Positions 1-14,765 of a stretch of 64,000 nucleotides of DNA are shown piece after piece. A program made the position numbers and the translations under genes. The notes below the pieces were generated by a model that saw nothing but the letters and a program-made list of their open reading frames with translations, had not been told where the DNA came from and made no database searches. Origin of the DNA: Zonotrichia leucophrys gambelii (Eukaryota; Chordata; Aves; Passeriformes; Passerellidae); assembly GCF_028769735.1 (NCBI RefSeq), contig NC_088179.1, forward strand, positions 6,394,001 to 6,458,000, given 5' to 3'. Within the stretch, counting starts at the first letter, position 1. Each line of letters starts with the position of its first letter.

Positions 1-244
1 CCAGGTCCCCTGTGCCCCCTCTCAGTGCCCTGTGCCCTGTGAGCTGGGTGACTGTCAGGGCTGCAAACCCTCAGCAAGCGTGCCAAAGCCACCTCCTTCA
101 ACTGACACCAGAAAGCCCCACCACCTTTCCCAGCTCACCCTCCCTCCCACATACTCCAAGTTTGTCCCTTCTGATGACCAGGGAACACAAGTGGCTGTCT
201 CTGTGCTGGCTCTGCACCACTCACCCTTGACCATCCCAACTGAC

Positions 245-2424
245 CTGGCCAAGGCCGGCAATCATCGGGGTGTTCTCAGTGCTGGAAGGGAACAGAGACC
301 AGTGAGTTATTTCTCCTGAACAGAAACTCAACCCTGAGACACAGACCGCCTCATGGGACCCCTCATTACTGGAAAGGGCTCCTGGGCACCTCTCTGAGGT
401 GGTTCAGAAGGAGGCAGTTCCACCCTGTTACACCCTTGGCAAAGCCTGAGCTCCAGGGAGTTTCCATGCATGGATCCATTTCCCTGCTGTGCTGGGTTGC
501 TTGCCTCAGGGCTGGCAGATGACACAGCTGCCAGCTCAGCTCAGACAAGGCAGCCCATGGGGCCTGGCCACCAGCCAGGGGCCCAGCTCTCCAGGTAACC
601 ATGTGGCCCCTTACCCTGGCCGGAAACTCCTCTCCTGTCCCCCTCCAAAGAGCATGGGGTGCAGCGGGGTGGCAGTGCCGGGGCTGCGGATGTACAGCGC
701 TCCGATCCGTGGGCCATGGAACTGTGGGGACAGCCACGGTCACCCTGGGGACACTGACAGTGCTTCCTGCCATCCTGCCCAAATCTGAGCACCCTCCAGT
801 GCTGGCCCCTGCCCACTGCACAGGCACAAGGCATTATAGAGCTGCTCCCCATGCTCAGCCTCCTGCACCCCAGCCCAGACAGGTTCCACAGGAGTGAAGT
901 CTGTCTGCAGAGCACCACCCAGCAGGAGAACTTTGGTGAGGTACTAAGCTGCGTGGGGCACCCAAAGTCCCCCTGGCAGCCCAGCAGAGCTGTCACACAG
1001 GATCAGCAGCTGGGCCACAGGAGCAGGGCCACACCTTGTGTCCCACGATGGTCAGGTAGTCCACGCCCAGCTCCTGCACGTCCACGCGCCCCTTGCCAAT
1101 CATCTGTGCTGCATCCGTGTGCACCAGGATCCGGGGCAGCCCCTGCGCCGCTCGGCGCCGGTTGAGGGCACAGACGCGCTGGCTCAGCTCTGCGACGGGC
1201 TGGTGGCAGGGATGAGGGGCTGCATCCCTTCTGCTCCCCTCTGTCACCTCCTCTTTGTGAGGTATCTCTGCCCCATCCCCTCTCTGCCCACACTCACCAT
1301 GATCACCCCGGTCTCGTTATTGGCCAGCATGAGGGACACCAGGCAGGTGTTTGGCTGGATGGCAGCCAGGACGTCGTCCACCTCTGCCTGCCCGCTCCGT
1401 GGGGACACAGGCACAAAGGTGGCTTCTGCAGGCCAGGAGACAAGCCCTGAGGCTGGCTGGGTAGGCTGTCAGCGCTCAGGGCTGCATGTGCCCCACTGAG
1501 CAGGGCAGGAGTGTGTGGGCAGCATAGGCACAGAGCAGGGAGGTGACACATCCAGCCCAGGGCAACATGAGCAACCACAGGGGGAAATGGTGCCCTTCTC
1601 CAGGGGGAGAAAGTGGAACATCACAGAGCATGCAGGATCTTGCCCTCCTCTGAGAACACCAGCAGAGACAAGTCCCCCATTCAAACCTCATCTGTGCCAG
1701 TGCCACTTACCTGCCAGGCCCTCCTTCCCCAGCTGCTCCAGCGGCAGGCGGATGGAGTCGTGCTCCACGCTCGATGTCACAATGTGTGGTATGCCCTGGC
1801 TGTTCCCTGTTCCACGCTGGCTGTCATGGAAGTGCCTGCAGGCAGTGTGGATCACCATGTTGTTTGCCTGAAGGAGGGAAGGAGAGGGAAAATGGAAGCT
1901 CAGAAAGGGCACAGTGCCCTTCATCCCTACTCTCCTCATTGCTGCTCGCTGGAGAGGAGGTGGTGGGTAGGCATTCCCAGGAAGGGGGTTCCTCTGCTCC
2001 CACCTCTGTGCCCCCTGAGGTGAAGATGATGTCCTCGGGGCGGCCTCCCAGCATGTTGGCCAGGCTCTGCCGTGCGCTGCCGATGAGCTCCTTGGCCTTG
2101 CTGCCTGCAGGACCAGACCTAGCAGCTCCCGTGGGCTCCTGTCACCACACGGGCCAGCCCGAGGAGGGAACATGGCCCATCCTGGTCCCTACCTGCAGGG
2201 TGGGAGCTGCTGGGGTTGCCCCAGGCCTGGCACATGGCATCCCATACGGCCTGGGACACCTCGGGGGCCAGGGGGGTGGTGGCATTGTAGTCCAGGTAGA
2301 TCCTCCTGTAGGGGCAGGGGCAGATTAGGGTGCTGGGGGGCACAGGGGGAGCACGGGGCAGGGCAGGGCCTCACCCCTCCAATGAGTCACACTGCGCCTC
2401 CGCCGGCTCTGTCCCCGCGCCCAT
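245..2424 (-). CDS. SCLY: Selenocysteine lyase, N-terminal 8 coding exons (gene runs off the left edge)
   Basis: SCLY is a PLP-dependent enzyme that splits L-selenocysteine into alanine and selenide for selenoprotein synthesis. Exons on the minus strand, in transcript order: 2424-2375, 2305-2193, 2104-2004, 1867-1711, 1425-1298, 1199-1035, 721-615 and 281-245. All have GT-AG borders and their phases join without a break into 286 codons. Visible motifs: DYNATTP (residues 22-28), TSGGTE (83-88), SSVEHD with the probable PLP-stacking His124, HTDAAQ (210-215) with the PLP-nitrogen Asp212, and GHK whose Lys238 should form the Schiff base. Exon 7 reads [10 protein letters not shown] and exon 8 reads [11 protein letters not shown]. 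The C-terminal third, including the active-site cysteine loop, is outside the window. The start ATG at 2424 is the first after an in-frame upstream stop and gives a shorter leader than mammalian SCLY. Assignment to SCLY rather than NFS1 rests on the close match through exons 2-8. Confidence 0.93.
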
Positions 2425-2582
2425 CACCGCTGTCACTGTGTCACTGTCAGTGTCACCGTCTGGCTGCCGTCACCAACCTGGCATCGAGGGTTACAGACAT
2501 GGGGGACCAGGCACCTGCCCTGCCTGGGGCACCACAACACCCATCATCCTCCCTCTCGCCTGCCCCATAGCCAAGGCACCCA

Positions 2583-2745
2583 CCAATCAGCTCCCTCCTG
2601 CCTGCCCCACAGCCAAGGCACCCACCAATCAGCTCACTGGCCGGGGCCCCCTCAGGGCACTGACCAATCAGTTGCCCCGCAGGAAGGGCTCCGTCACGGC
2701 GCTCCCCCGGCCGCGCCGCCCAATCCGCTGCCGCCCGCCCATTGG
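2583..2745. promoter_or_regulatory. Array of five CCAAT (NF-Y-type) boxes in the divergent SCLY/unnamed-gene promoter
   Basis: CCAAT occurs at 2583-2587, 2625-2629, 2664-2668 and 2720-2724, and its inverse ATTGG at 2741-2745. The first three sit in the wider motif ACCAATCAG, and the first two lie in a tandem duplication with a 42 bp period. They lie upstream of SCLY (ATG at 2424, minus) and of the plus-strand exon near 2979, within GC-rich sequence. NF-Y binds this motif, and multiple CCAAT boxes are typical of TATA-less bidirectional promoters. Binding is inferred. Confidence 0.7.
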
Positions 2746-3600
2746 CGGGGCTCCGCGAGCGCACGCGGCTCCCGTTGCCCGCTGCGGGCGGTGCGCGAGC
2801 CCCCCGTCCCCCTTTCTACCCCCCCGCACCGCGGCGGGTGTCACTCACACGCTGCTCACGCGCCGCCCGAGACGGAATGGGCGTGGCCCGCGAGCAGTGC
2901 GCATCCGGAGAGCGGGTGTGGGCGGTACTTCCGGGACGGACGCAAGGCCAGGGAGGGGCGGTGTTTCCCCTCGTCAAGATGGCGGCGGCACCGTCGGTGC
3001 GGTTTCCGCGCCGCGCCCTGCGCAGGCTCCGCGCCGCGCTCCGCGCGATGCCGGTGAGTGCTGGGCGGGGGGCGCCGGGGCGAGAGGCGACGACCTGCGC
3101 GCAGGGCTGGGGCGGGCGGCGCCCGGGGCCCGCCGCGCCGTGACTCAGCGCCGCACGGCGGAGGCGGCCCCGCGTGCCGCGGCCGGTGCGGGGCCGAGCC
3201 GCGGGAGCTGCCCGGGGATGCGCCCGAGGCGGCCGTGCCTCGCGGCTGCGCGCCCCGGGGGGGTTGCGGCGGTGCGGGCCGCGCTCAGGGCCGGGGGGGA
3301 GCGGGCGGTTCGGGCGCTGTGGCGGGGTCAGGCGGGCGGAGCCGGGGCAGGGCACGGCCGGGCTGGCGCTGCGGCCCCGGCCTGCCTGCCTCGCTGTAAT
3401 TGCCAAGGCGAAGTGCAAAACTCAATTAAAGCCGAATTCCCGCACGCAGACGCGCCGTATTAGGCTCTGGGAGCCGCTCCGAGGAGCGATAGGCTCGCGG
3501 AACAGGGGCTGGGATGGGCCGGGCTAACGCAGCCGTCCAACAGCGGCGGAGCGCCGCAAAGCCCCGCGTCCCATTGGCCTCAGCGCGGCTTACATCGGCT
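2680..3600. promoter_or_regulatory. CpG island with YY1-type site
   Basis: The stretch is very rich in G+C and CpG and has no TATA box. AAGATGGCGGC at 2977-2987 matches the YY1 site often placed just downstream of housekeeping start sites, and it overlaps the first ATG of the plus-strand transcript. The stretch covers exon 1 and the start of intron 1 of the unnamed gene. Confidence 0.7.
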
Positions 3601-3678
3601 TGTTTCTGCTGCGTGGAAAAAACTGCCTCGTTTGACACATTCCTCTCTTTTCCTCCCGTCTTTCAGATTATGTCGTAA
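2979..3678 (+). other. Exon 1 and spliced upstream ORF of the unnamed gene
   Basis: Exon 1 ends at 3053 with a consensus donor (GTGAGT), and exon 2 starts at 3667 after a TTTCAG acceptor. The ATG at 2979 opens a 28-codon frame, 2979-3053 joined to 3667-3678, which stops at TAA 22 bases before the main ATG at 3700. The peptide is arginine-rich (FPRRALRRLRAALRAMP near its end) and resembles a mitochondrial presequence. It could be a regulatory uORF, or the start of a different protein if exon 1 also splices to exons I did not find. Confidence 0.5.
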
Positions 3679-3699
3679 CCACAGAACTACCGAGCAGTG

Positions 3700-4548
3700 A
3701 TGGAATCACTGGACACCGAGGTGAGGGCACGGAAGACCCTGGGGACTGTGGAGTACGTGGAGTCGTCGGGCTTCGCGCAGGGGGTGCTGCCCACCAAGAA
3801 GGATGTGGTGCAGAACATGCTGTACCTGCTGCAGCCCAAGAGGGCCGGCCAGGCCCAGCGCTCCAAGGAGGACGCGGCCCAGCTGCTCGCAGAGCACCTG
3901 CAGGAGCACTGGCTGGTCTGCAACCTGCACACCATCGCCACGCAGAACATAAAGAAACTCATCCTCAAAATGTACGAGGAGTTCACCCGATTGTACCAGA
4001 CCAGGAAGCAGAGACAGAACCAGGCTTTTTCCGAGCGAGCCGACAGATTCAACGAGAGTTCGGAGAAGCTCTTTGATGTGTTTTGTACAGACACACAGTT
4101 GAGGGATAAACTGGAGGAGTACAGTGGGATAAAAATGACCAGCATCGAGTGGAAGTTTCTGGAAGATCAGAGGAACGAGAGAAAGATGTACTACGAAGAT
4201 TTCACAGAGAAGCAGGAGCTGAAGATGATGGAGAGAAGGCAGAAGATACAGTGTCTGGAGCACTTCAGGAAGCTCGCCAGGGAAGAGAAGGAGAGCAGCA
4301 AGGCAAAGGAGATGAAGTACAAGGGCGAGGAGCAGTCGGATGAGGGCACAAGCGTGGACGAGCTGTACCCTGTGGAGGAGGAGAACGGCGGCGCCCCGGC
4401 CTTCTCGCTGCGGGGCCGGCGGAAGCGCCGCTGCACCGCCACTGCCGCCGGCACTGACCTGCCCCTGGAGGGCGAGCACATACGGATGAGCATCCGCAGG
4501 GTCAGGCCTGGCTTCTATGAGACTGTGGAAAAGGTGAAAAACTGCTAG
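3700..4548 (+). CDS. Uncharacterised 282-residue protein, intronless coding exon
   Basis: I do not recognise the family. The frame runs from ATG 3700 to TAG 4548, and codon use is typical of a real gene: third positions are mostly G/C and there are no stops or rare-codon runs. The N-terminal half (about residues 25-160) looks like a compact helical domain containing QPKRAGQAQRSKEDAAQLL, then KKLILKMYEEF and KLFDVFCTD. Residues about 160-210 are strongly charged and probably coiled coil. An acidic stretch (SDEGTSVDELYPVEEEN) and a basic GRRKRR cluster near residue 245, a possible nuclear signal, follow. The ATG lies in exon 2 of a spliced transcript; a polyadenylation signal AATAAA at 5941 would close a 1.4 kb 3' UTR. 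A domesticated transposon protein or a lineage-specific gene are both possible. Searching the protein against vertebrate proteomes would decide. Confidence 0.7.
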   Translation: MESLDTEVRARKTLGTVEYVESSGFAQGVLPTKKDVVQNMLYLLQPKRAGQAQRSKEDAAQLLAEHLQEHWLVCNLHTIATQNIKKLILKMYEEFTRLYQTRKQRQNQAFSERADRFNESSEKLFDVFCTDTQLRDKLEEYSGIKMTSIEWKFLEDQRNERKMYYEDFTEKQELKMMERRQKIQCLEHFRKLAREEKESSKAKEMKYKGEEQSDEGTSVDELYPVEEENGGAPAFSLRGRRKRRCTATAAGTDLPLEGEHIRMSIRRVRPGFYETVEKVKNC

Positions 4549-5960
4549 CGCCCGCCGCTGAGAGCGGGCAGAGCTGCTGGAGTACAAGGTAGCAATGCAC
4601 ACGTTAGGCAAGTTTGAAATCCCACCATTCATTGGAAGTGATTGTTGTAGATCCTCAAGCCAGAGCTCAGGAACATGCTGCCTCCAGGGAAGAGGGCTGG
4701 GATGGTGACAATGACAGCAAGGACTAAACCATATGGATTTGGAAGGATGAGCTGTCAGCAGCCAGCGATGCCAAGGCTCAGATGCAGAGGATGATCCAAG
4801 GTTACGTAGCACGTAAGCCTCTTCTTCCAAGGTCCTGTCTGCATCCGTGGGGTTTGGAAGTCTCTCAACATTTCTGAGCCAGCGGTGGCCTAACAGCGTG
4901 AATCAGGACACGGATTTACTGCAGGGTGGTAACTTGGACTTGTTGCTGACAGAAAATCCCTGTGCTGAAGAGCCCTGGCTGCAGTGGGGGTGAAAGATGC
5001 TTGGCTTCCTGCGGGAGCTGGCGTTTCTGCCAGGAAGGAAGTGGGTTTGCAGCGTGTGTCACCAGCCCCGGAGAGGCATGCTGTGCTTTTGGAAAGGGAC
5101 TGCTCTCCTGCTTGAGGAGCAGGCAGAGAGCAGAAGACAGTGGAGTGCTTTGGCTGTTAAAGCATTGGTGATTCTGAATGTTTTATTCTAGATTCTATTT
5201 TACCAACGTTTCCTTGATCAGGATAAACCTTCCCGTAACTGGATGAGTTTCATCATGAAGTCCCTAATATAGGATCTGGGGTGTGAATCCTAAATGAAGT
5301 GGTAATGTTTTATCTTTGGGGGGAGGGGGTTAACATAGGAGAAAATGCAAATTGCATTATTTAGTTTTAAGATGAGAGTAATTTTATAAACTGTTATACT
5401 GCCTTTATAGGACATAGGGAAGAATAAGCCTTCCCAGGTGTAGCTGTGGTGTTCACAGCAGCAGGCACCGACATCTGGGCTTGCTCTTCCACCCCCGAGG
5501 TGGTGTCTGTAGACCAGCAGGGGGGAAATGGTAGTTTTCCACCCGGAGGTTGTTTGAACAAAGCGTGACCCTCTTGCCCACGTACATCCTGAGCAGTGAC
5601 TATCTGTGACATTTTAGTTAAGAGTTGCTTTACTGGTTTTTAAATGTGAGAGACTTGAACTTCCAGTGAAACCCAGTGCTGGAGATCTCTCTGGTGAGAT
5701 GCCCAAACCTTGCCAGACCACACTGAAAATGGAAAACCCCCAAGTCTCTATTTGTCCACAAAAGATCTGTGGTAGAAAGAGCGCAAACTTGCCTGGTTTT
5801 AAAATTTACCTTCCAGTGTGAATGTTGGTTTCCCCACTCCAGTATCTCAGCTTTTCCCCGTTTCTTTCCTCTCCGTCCTGCACATCATTTACTGATGTTA
5901 ACTCGTGCTCTTTCATTCTTTGGCTTTTGCTCCCTTTAACAATAAATGCATGTACGAATA
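4549..5960 (+). other. Probable 3' UTR of the unnamed gene
   Basis: No convincing reading frame continues. A short piece near 4747-4815 (KDELSAASDAKAQMQRMIQGYV in one frame) looks faintly coding but is interrupted nearby, so a decayed exon or frameshifted tail cannot be excluded. AATAAA at 5941-5946 is the first well-placed polyadenylation signal. Confidence 0.4.
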
Positions 5961-8900
5961 ATTTTGACAGTTCATTTACTTTTGATGAATCAGTCCTCGG
6001 ACTGCTTTGAAGTCCTGTGCCAAAGGAGGAATGAAACACGGGGCAGCTGCTGGTTCCCTGGGACACGGCGGCCTGGCCGGGCTGCCCAGGCAGGCTCCAG
6101 CCTCGGCCACCTGGCACAGATCTGTCTGGCTGTGAGCTGTGTGTCCCTTCTCAGGGACCGTGCTCCTTACAAGGGTCCTTGCTCTGTGTCTCTGACAAGC
6201 TCTCCATGGTAACTCGCTCCAAAGTATTTAGTGCCCGCCGCGTGCTCTGCACCACTCGTAGTTTCACAGGTTTGGTAGCAGCACCCTTGAGCCTCCGCTG
6301 CCTGAGGCTTCGCAGCCTCCCTCCATCTCCTCTCTCTGACATGCTTCACTGACCTCCCCATGCAAATTATGTCACGTTTAAACTATTTGCCTTCCAGCCC
6401 AGAGGTGCTGGATTGAGCCTCTCACTGGGTCTCTACACCAGCAGCTCTGTTTCAGCAGGGAATATAGCCAAGCTCGGACCTCGCCAAAGTAGGAGTTTTT
6501 TAATAACTGCTGTAAGTCCCCTTTTTATTACAGATATAGCTGACAGTATAAATGCTTGTGTGTAAAGCAAATCCATTTGGGTTGGCTCGGATATGGAACA
6601 CAGCTGTATAGTGCTTTATGATTTTCAGGGATTCAGGGAAATTAAGGTTGTCAAATTTGACTTCCTGTCTACCACAGGGAATTACATTTCATTCAGACGC
6701 CCCACACTCAGCCTGCTGGTCTCAGTTGAACTGACGTGTCTGACAGAAAGTCAAGCCGCAGGTGTCAGCATTCTGCTGTCTTCCTTGTTATCTATTTAGT
6801 GATTAATCACCTTCAGCGTTTCAAAATAAGACAAAAAAAAATCTGACCAACTTCTAGGCTGTGATTCTTTTCACGACATCCTGTACAGGCTGAGCAGAGT
6901 TTATCACATTAAAATCATATTTGGGTTTTTTTTAAACTGGGTTTGACTGTGGATAGAGCCAAAGCCTGGCTCTGTTTCTGCTGCAACAGGGGGAAAATTT
7001 CTAAATCATGTATTCTGGTATTCTGATTACTCTTCTTTGGGACCATGGTGCCTTTTTAATCAGGACAGTAAATCTTGTCCCAGGATTCTGTACTTTTGTA
7101 CGTTAACAGTTGTTGACTTTCCTTTTTGGTGTGTCCCAAATAAATTAATATAACAGAACTCTGGGCTTTTGTTTCTTCTTTCTAAAGGGGGAGGAAAGAG
7201 GAAACTGAAGCAAAAGTAAATGTTCTCTGCTTCAGCTCTCCTTCCCAGGCCCTTGTAGGAGCAGCTGGGATGCATGCAGGAGGAGCTGCTCCTGTGCAGA
7301 CCGTGTGGGGCGGTGGTAGGGAAGCTGCCAGAAATGGGAATCTGGCACAGGGTCCCACTTGGAGCCCTTTTTTTCAAAGATGCTGGAATCTGGAGCATCT
7401 GAAGGTAAGGGGAGAGGAATAAAATGTCTGCACATGGTTGCAGTGTTTCATGAGGACTCTGTGTGCCTCAGGCATGGTGGGATTGGAATCACAGACAAAG
7501 GTGGGGCCTCCTTGCCTTCCTGGTGTGATCCCATGCATGAGTGTTCCACTGCTGCCTGTTCTCCTGACTGTGTTTCAGGGATGTTGTTTGAGATGAGTGA
7601 GGAGCACTTGTGTCCAAGAGAGACACACAGAGATGATTTGCACCACGGGACTTCAGCAAGGAAGGGAAATTGGAAAGGAGGAAGTGCTGGAAGGGGCATG
7701 TTTGCATCAATGGATTTTGCAGGAGGAAATCAAAGTGCATCCCAGGGGCTACAAATACTTGTGCTGGATGATGAGTCACTGATTTTACTGGGTATTTGGG
7801 GAGAAACATTGTAATCCTTCACCCCTTGAGTCCTGGTTTCTACAACGGGGAGCAACAGAAAGGAGGGGGCATCCTGAAAGCCCTGCACCCCAGCCTGGGG
7901 CCCTGACAGCCAGGCAGGGCACATGCCTGCTCCAGACAATAAATGCCTTTTTGCAGCCTTTACAAGTTCCTTAGAGCTGCCCAGGCCGGCCAGAGTGAGG
8001 CTGTACAGAAACACCCTCCTGATTTCCCAGCATGGATGTGCCTCTCCTGGCCACTGCTCTGCGTCCCCTCCCTCTTGGAAAGGGGAAGGAACACAAAAAA
8101 CACAACCCAAAATGCAAATCATGGCACTACTGAGTGGGCTGGATGTGGAAAACAACGTCTGTGACTCAGCACAGAAAGAGTCACAAAGCTGGAATTTAAA
8201 ACAAGTCCAAGCTGAACTCTGTGGGCATATGGCTCATGGAGTGTTGGGCAGTGCCTCCCCAGGAGGGAGCTGGGTGGGCAGGGGGACGTGCCAGACAGTT
8301 TAACACAGGCTGACAGTGATAAATTGTGGCACTGCAGGTGGGATACTGGGAAAAAGTGATTCTGGGAAGAATGGGGCAGACCTGTGAGGCTGTGTCACAG
8401 CTGTGCTTGTGCTCAGTGCCAGTGGCCAGGCTTGGGCACAGCTCCAGGAGGGGAGATGAAGCTCCTGAGCCACCTGACATCCACGTTTGTTCCCCTGGGG
8501 GGATGCATGGCACACTGGTGGTGAAGCCATCCCCACTGTGGCAGAGCTGGGCACAGAAATCCTGGTGTGGGGCACAGGAACCCAGCATGACACCTGCCCT
8601 ACCCCCAGCCTCTGGTTCTCACTGGCTCCACGGGAAAAATCCCCCTGAATGCTGAAAGGAGCTGCAGGGCGAGCCTTTCCAAGGGCAACCACATTAATTT
8701 ATTAACAAGACACGTGCAAGGGTATTTCCTGCTCTCACCAAGGGTGTTGTCTTGTTATTCTTCCTGAGTTTCTTGACAGCAGATGCTTCCTCCTGGCACA
8801 GCTTTGGAGCCAGCAGATACTGCTCCATTCTTTTAAGACATAGCAATGAAAGTTCCTGATTCCCCTTGTGCTGCCAGCAGTGTCCCCTCTTGCACAGTGC

Positions 8901-10060
8901 TCTGGTCCTGCTCAGGTCTGGGTTTGCTCCAGGGCCTGGGGACAGCTGTGCACAGCCACAGCCCCCCTGGCACAGCCTGCTGGGCAGCCCACACACACCT
9001 CCAGAGGGAGGGACGCTAGAAATTGATCCTGGGGAAATCCAAACGTCTGGGAGTTGGGCTAGGAACTGTTGAGCTTTCACTTTTCCAGCTACCTGGTACA
9101 GAGCAGCCAGGCCCCCAGACTTGGCTATGCCAGATACTTTCAAGGAGCCAGCTTTTCCCTGGCTCCAGGCTTTTTGCCGTTCCATACCCTCAGTTTTGGG
9201 AAGTGGGTATTGGCAGAGCTGTGGGCTGCACCTGCCCAGGTATTCCCTGCGTGTACTCGTGGCACTGCCATGGCTCTGGCAAGACATTTGCTTGTTCAGC
9301 ATCCTCAGTTGTACCCCAACACACATTTTGTGGAGTTTCTTTGTATGTCAGCACTTCCTGCTGCCCCACAGAAGCTGCTTGCAGGAGACCAATTTGCTGA
9401 ATTGGTCCAGTCTCCAGCAGCATTTTACATCTTTTTGCAGGCAAACATACCCCTAAATCACTCACATCTTGGCTCCTCTGTCTGTGGAATGCATTCATTA
9501 TGTGAGCACCCAGACAGTTCCTCCTGCAGTATTTCTATCTTGAGACATACCACATTGTCTATGAGAGATGCTGGGAAGGGAAGTGGGCAGTGTGGGGGCA
9601 GGACACACTCTAAGACACCCTGACTCTCTTGTTGCTGTCACACCCCCAGCTGCTGGGCTCTTACTTCCCACATGCTCCTGCAGCCGAGTTTCTGGATGAG
9701 AGAAGCAGCTACTGCGGAAAGTCCAGAAATTTTGGGAGACGCCTGGGTGACTGCAGATATGAGAGAGGTGGGGGTCCCTTGCCAGGACCTCACTGACCCC
9801 TGTCCCTGCTCCCCCCGGGGCGTTCCCCGCGGGTTTGGGACCCCACGCCGGCTGCTGCCGCCCGGAGCTGGGGAGGTGCCGGACCTCGAGCCCGGGGCTG
9901 GGCAGTGGGGACAAGCTGAACCCCGTGTTTCCTTTTCATGTCCCCGGAGCTGGGGACAAGCCCAGCGCCGCCGCCCGCCGGAGGGACAGGCTCAGGTTAC
10001 GGCCTCGTACAGAAATGAGTGGGGCTGCGGGACTCCGGTGAGGTTTCTGGTGCCGGGCCG
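5961..10060. other. Intergenic stretch, no gene recognised
   Basis: Open frames here are short, lack homology I can see and do not connect through splice sites. Two isolated AATAAA hexamers (7139 and 7937) lack a matching gene. Confidence 0.5.
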
Positions 10061-10065
10061 GGGTG

Positions 10066-10072
10066 TATTAAA
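10066..10072 (+). promoter_or_regulatory. TATA-like box of AIRE
   Basis: TATTAAA lies 47 bp upstream of the AIRE start codon in otherwise GC-rich sequence. This would give a very short 5' UTR. It is a weak match and is inferred from position. Confidence 0.4.
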
Positions 10073-10118
10073 GGGGAGTGAGTGCACGGGCGGCTGAGGG
10101 CTCCGGCAGTCCCCGGCC

Positions 10119-13100
<2,982 letters not shown>

Positions 13101-13508
13101 AGCACACACCAAGCAGCAGAATCCACATGGCAAGCAATGAGAAAGAAACCTCGGAGACACACGTAAAACAAGATGAATGCAGGCATAATGATAGCACAAA
13201 GAAGTCACAGAATACAACACTGACCGTCAACAGGACAACCGACAATGCCACAAACAGAGCAAAACGGCAGGCTACACCCAGTGACACTCAGCAGAGAACA
13301 AGTGCACTGAAAATGTACATAAAATACAGGCAAGAGCAAATAAAATTCAATAACTTGAAAATAATATATTTAGCGGAAGGCTCAAAAAATCCTATTTCTT
13401 CATAAAAAAAGAAACAGAAGAAAAAGAAACAAAAAAAAACAAATACAAAAGAAAGGAGGTCTGCAGACAAATAAATGAAATGTTACCACAGATAAGCAAA
13501 ACACCGCA
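13101..13508 (+). other. AIRE 3' UTR and junction to the 5S array
   Basis: The 3' UTR is A/C-rich and carries AATAAA at 13339-13344. An A-rich tract (about 13400-13490) follows and then 5S spacer sequence begins near 13509. AIRE and the 5S genes are convergent here. Confidence 0.6.
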
Positions 13509-13636
13509 GGCCACCCCTCGCCCCCCAAGGCCACAAGCCGCACCCCAAAAGCACACCTGCCCCCTCCCTGCAGGCCCTGGCCTCGGCTGCCCAGGCAAAA
13601 CGAGAGACCGCCCGGGCACCAAAGGCGCCAAAAGAG

Positions 13637-13756
13637 ATGCCTACAGCACCCGGTATTCCCAGGCGGTCTCCCATCCAAGTACTAACCGGGCCCGACCCTG
13701 CTTAGCTTCCGAGATCAGACGAGATCGGGCGTTCTCAGGGTGGTATGGCCGTAGGC
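13637..13756 (-). rRNA. 5S rRNA gene, array copy 1
   Basis: Read on the minus strand it starts GCCTACGGCCATACCACCCT and ends GGGTGCTGTAGGCAT, the standard vertebrate 5S ends. The internal control region (AAGCTAAGCAGGGTCGG, the A-box side, and the C-box TGGATGGGAGACC) is intact. A TTTT Pol III terminator follows 3 bases after the end (13630-13633). Confidence 0.95.
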
Positions 13757-14014
13757 ACCCACCGGCCCCTCCGCAGCGCTCTCGAGCACCCGGCACCAGC
13801 CTCCCGGCACACGCCGACGCCGCACCGGGCACCACCGCCACCTCTCCGCCACACAGGCCCACGCCGGACCCTGGCCACGCCGCCCGGGCCACACCTGGCC
13901 CCCCAAGGCCACAAGCCGCACCCCAAAAGCACACCTGCCCCCTCCCTGCAGGCCCTGGCCTCGGCTGCCCAGGCAAAACGAGAGACCGCCCGGGCATCAA
14001 AGGCGCCAAAAGAG

Positions 14015-14134
14015 ATGCCTACAGCACCCGGTATTCCCAGGCGGTCTCCCATCCAAGTACTAACCGGGCCCGACCCTGCTTAGCTTCCGAGATCAGACGA
14101 GATCGGGCGTTCTCAGGGTGGTATGGCCGTAGGC
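14015..14134 (-). rRNA. 5S rRNA gene, array copy 2
   Basis: Identical over the gene to copy 1, with intact control boxes and T4 terminator. The spacer 3' of the terminator has one base change (GGGCATCAAAGG). Confidence 0.95.
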
Positions 14135-14389
14135 ACCCACCGGCCCTCCGCAGCGCCTCGAGCACCCGGCACCAGCCTCCCGGCACACGCCGACGCCGCA
14201 CCGGGCACCACCGCCACCTCTCCGCCACACAGGCCCACGCCGGACCCTGGCCACGCCGCCCGGGCCACCCCTCGCCCCCAAGGCCACAAGCCGCACCCCA
14301 AAAGCACACCTGCCCCCTCCCTGCAGGCCCTGGCCTCGGCTGCCCAGGCAAAACGAGAGACCGCCCGGGCACCAAAGGCGCCAAAAGAG

Positions 14390-14509
14390 ATGCCTACAGC
14401 ACCCGGTATTCCCAGGCGGTCTCCCATCCAAGTACTAACCGGGCCCGACCCTGCTTAGCTTCCGAGATCAGACGAGATCGGGCGTTCTCAGGGTGGTATG
14501 GCCGTAGGC
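14390..14509 (-). rRNA. 5S rRNA gene, array copy 3
   Basis: Full-length consensus 5S gene of 120 bp with intact control boxes and terminator. Confidence 0.95.
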
Positions 14510-14765
14510 ACCCACCGGCCCTCCGCAGCGCTCTCGAGCACCCGGCACCAGCCTCCCGGCACACGCCGACGCCGCACCGGGCACCACCGCCACCTCTCCG
14601 CCACACAGGCCACGCCGGACCCTGGCCACGCCGCCCGGGCCACCCCTGGCCCCCCAAGGCCACAAGCCGCACCCCAAAAGCACACCTGCCCCCTCCCTGC
14701 AGGCCCTGGCCTCGGCTGCCCAGGCAAAACGAGAGACCGCCCGGGCACCAAAGGCGCCAAAAGAG

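Noticed and set aside
1..244. Further SCLY exon at the left edge
   Set aside because: No stretch on the minus strand matches the next part of the protein with splice borders; the next exon should be outside the window.
2330..3463. 377-codon plus-strand frame through the promoter
   Set aside because: GC-rich promoter sequence overlapping SCLY exon 1. No homology is visible and splice sites interrupt it.
3706..4830. 374-codon minus-strand frame
   Set aside because: It mirrors the plus-strand gene at 3700-4548, whose codon pattern and composition are those of the real strand.
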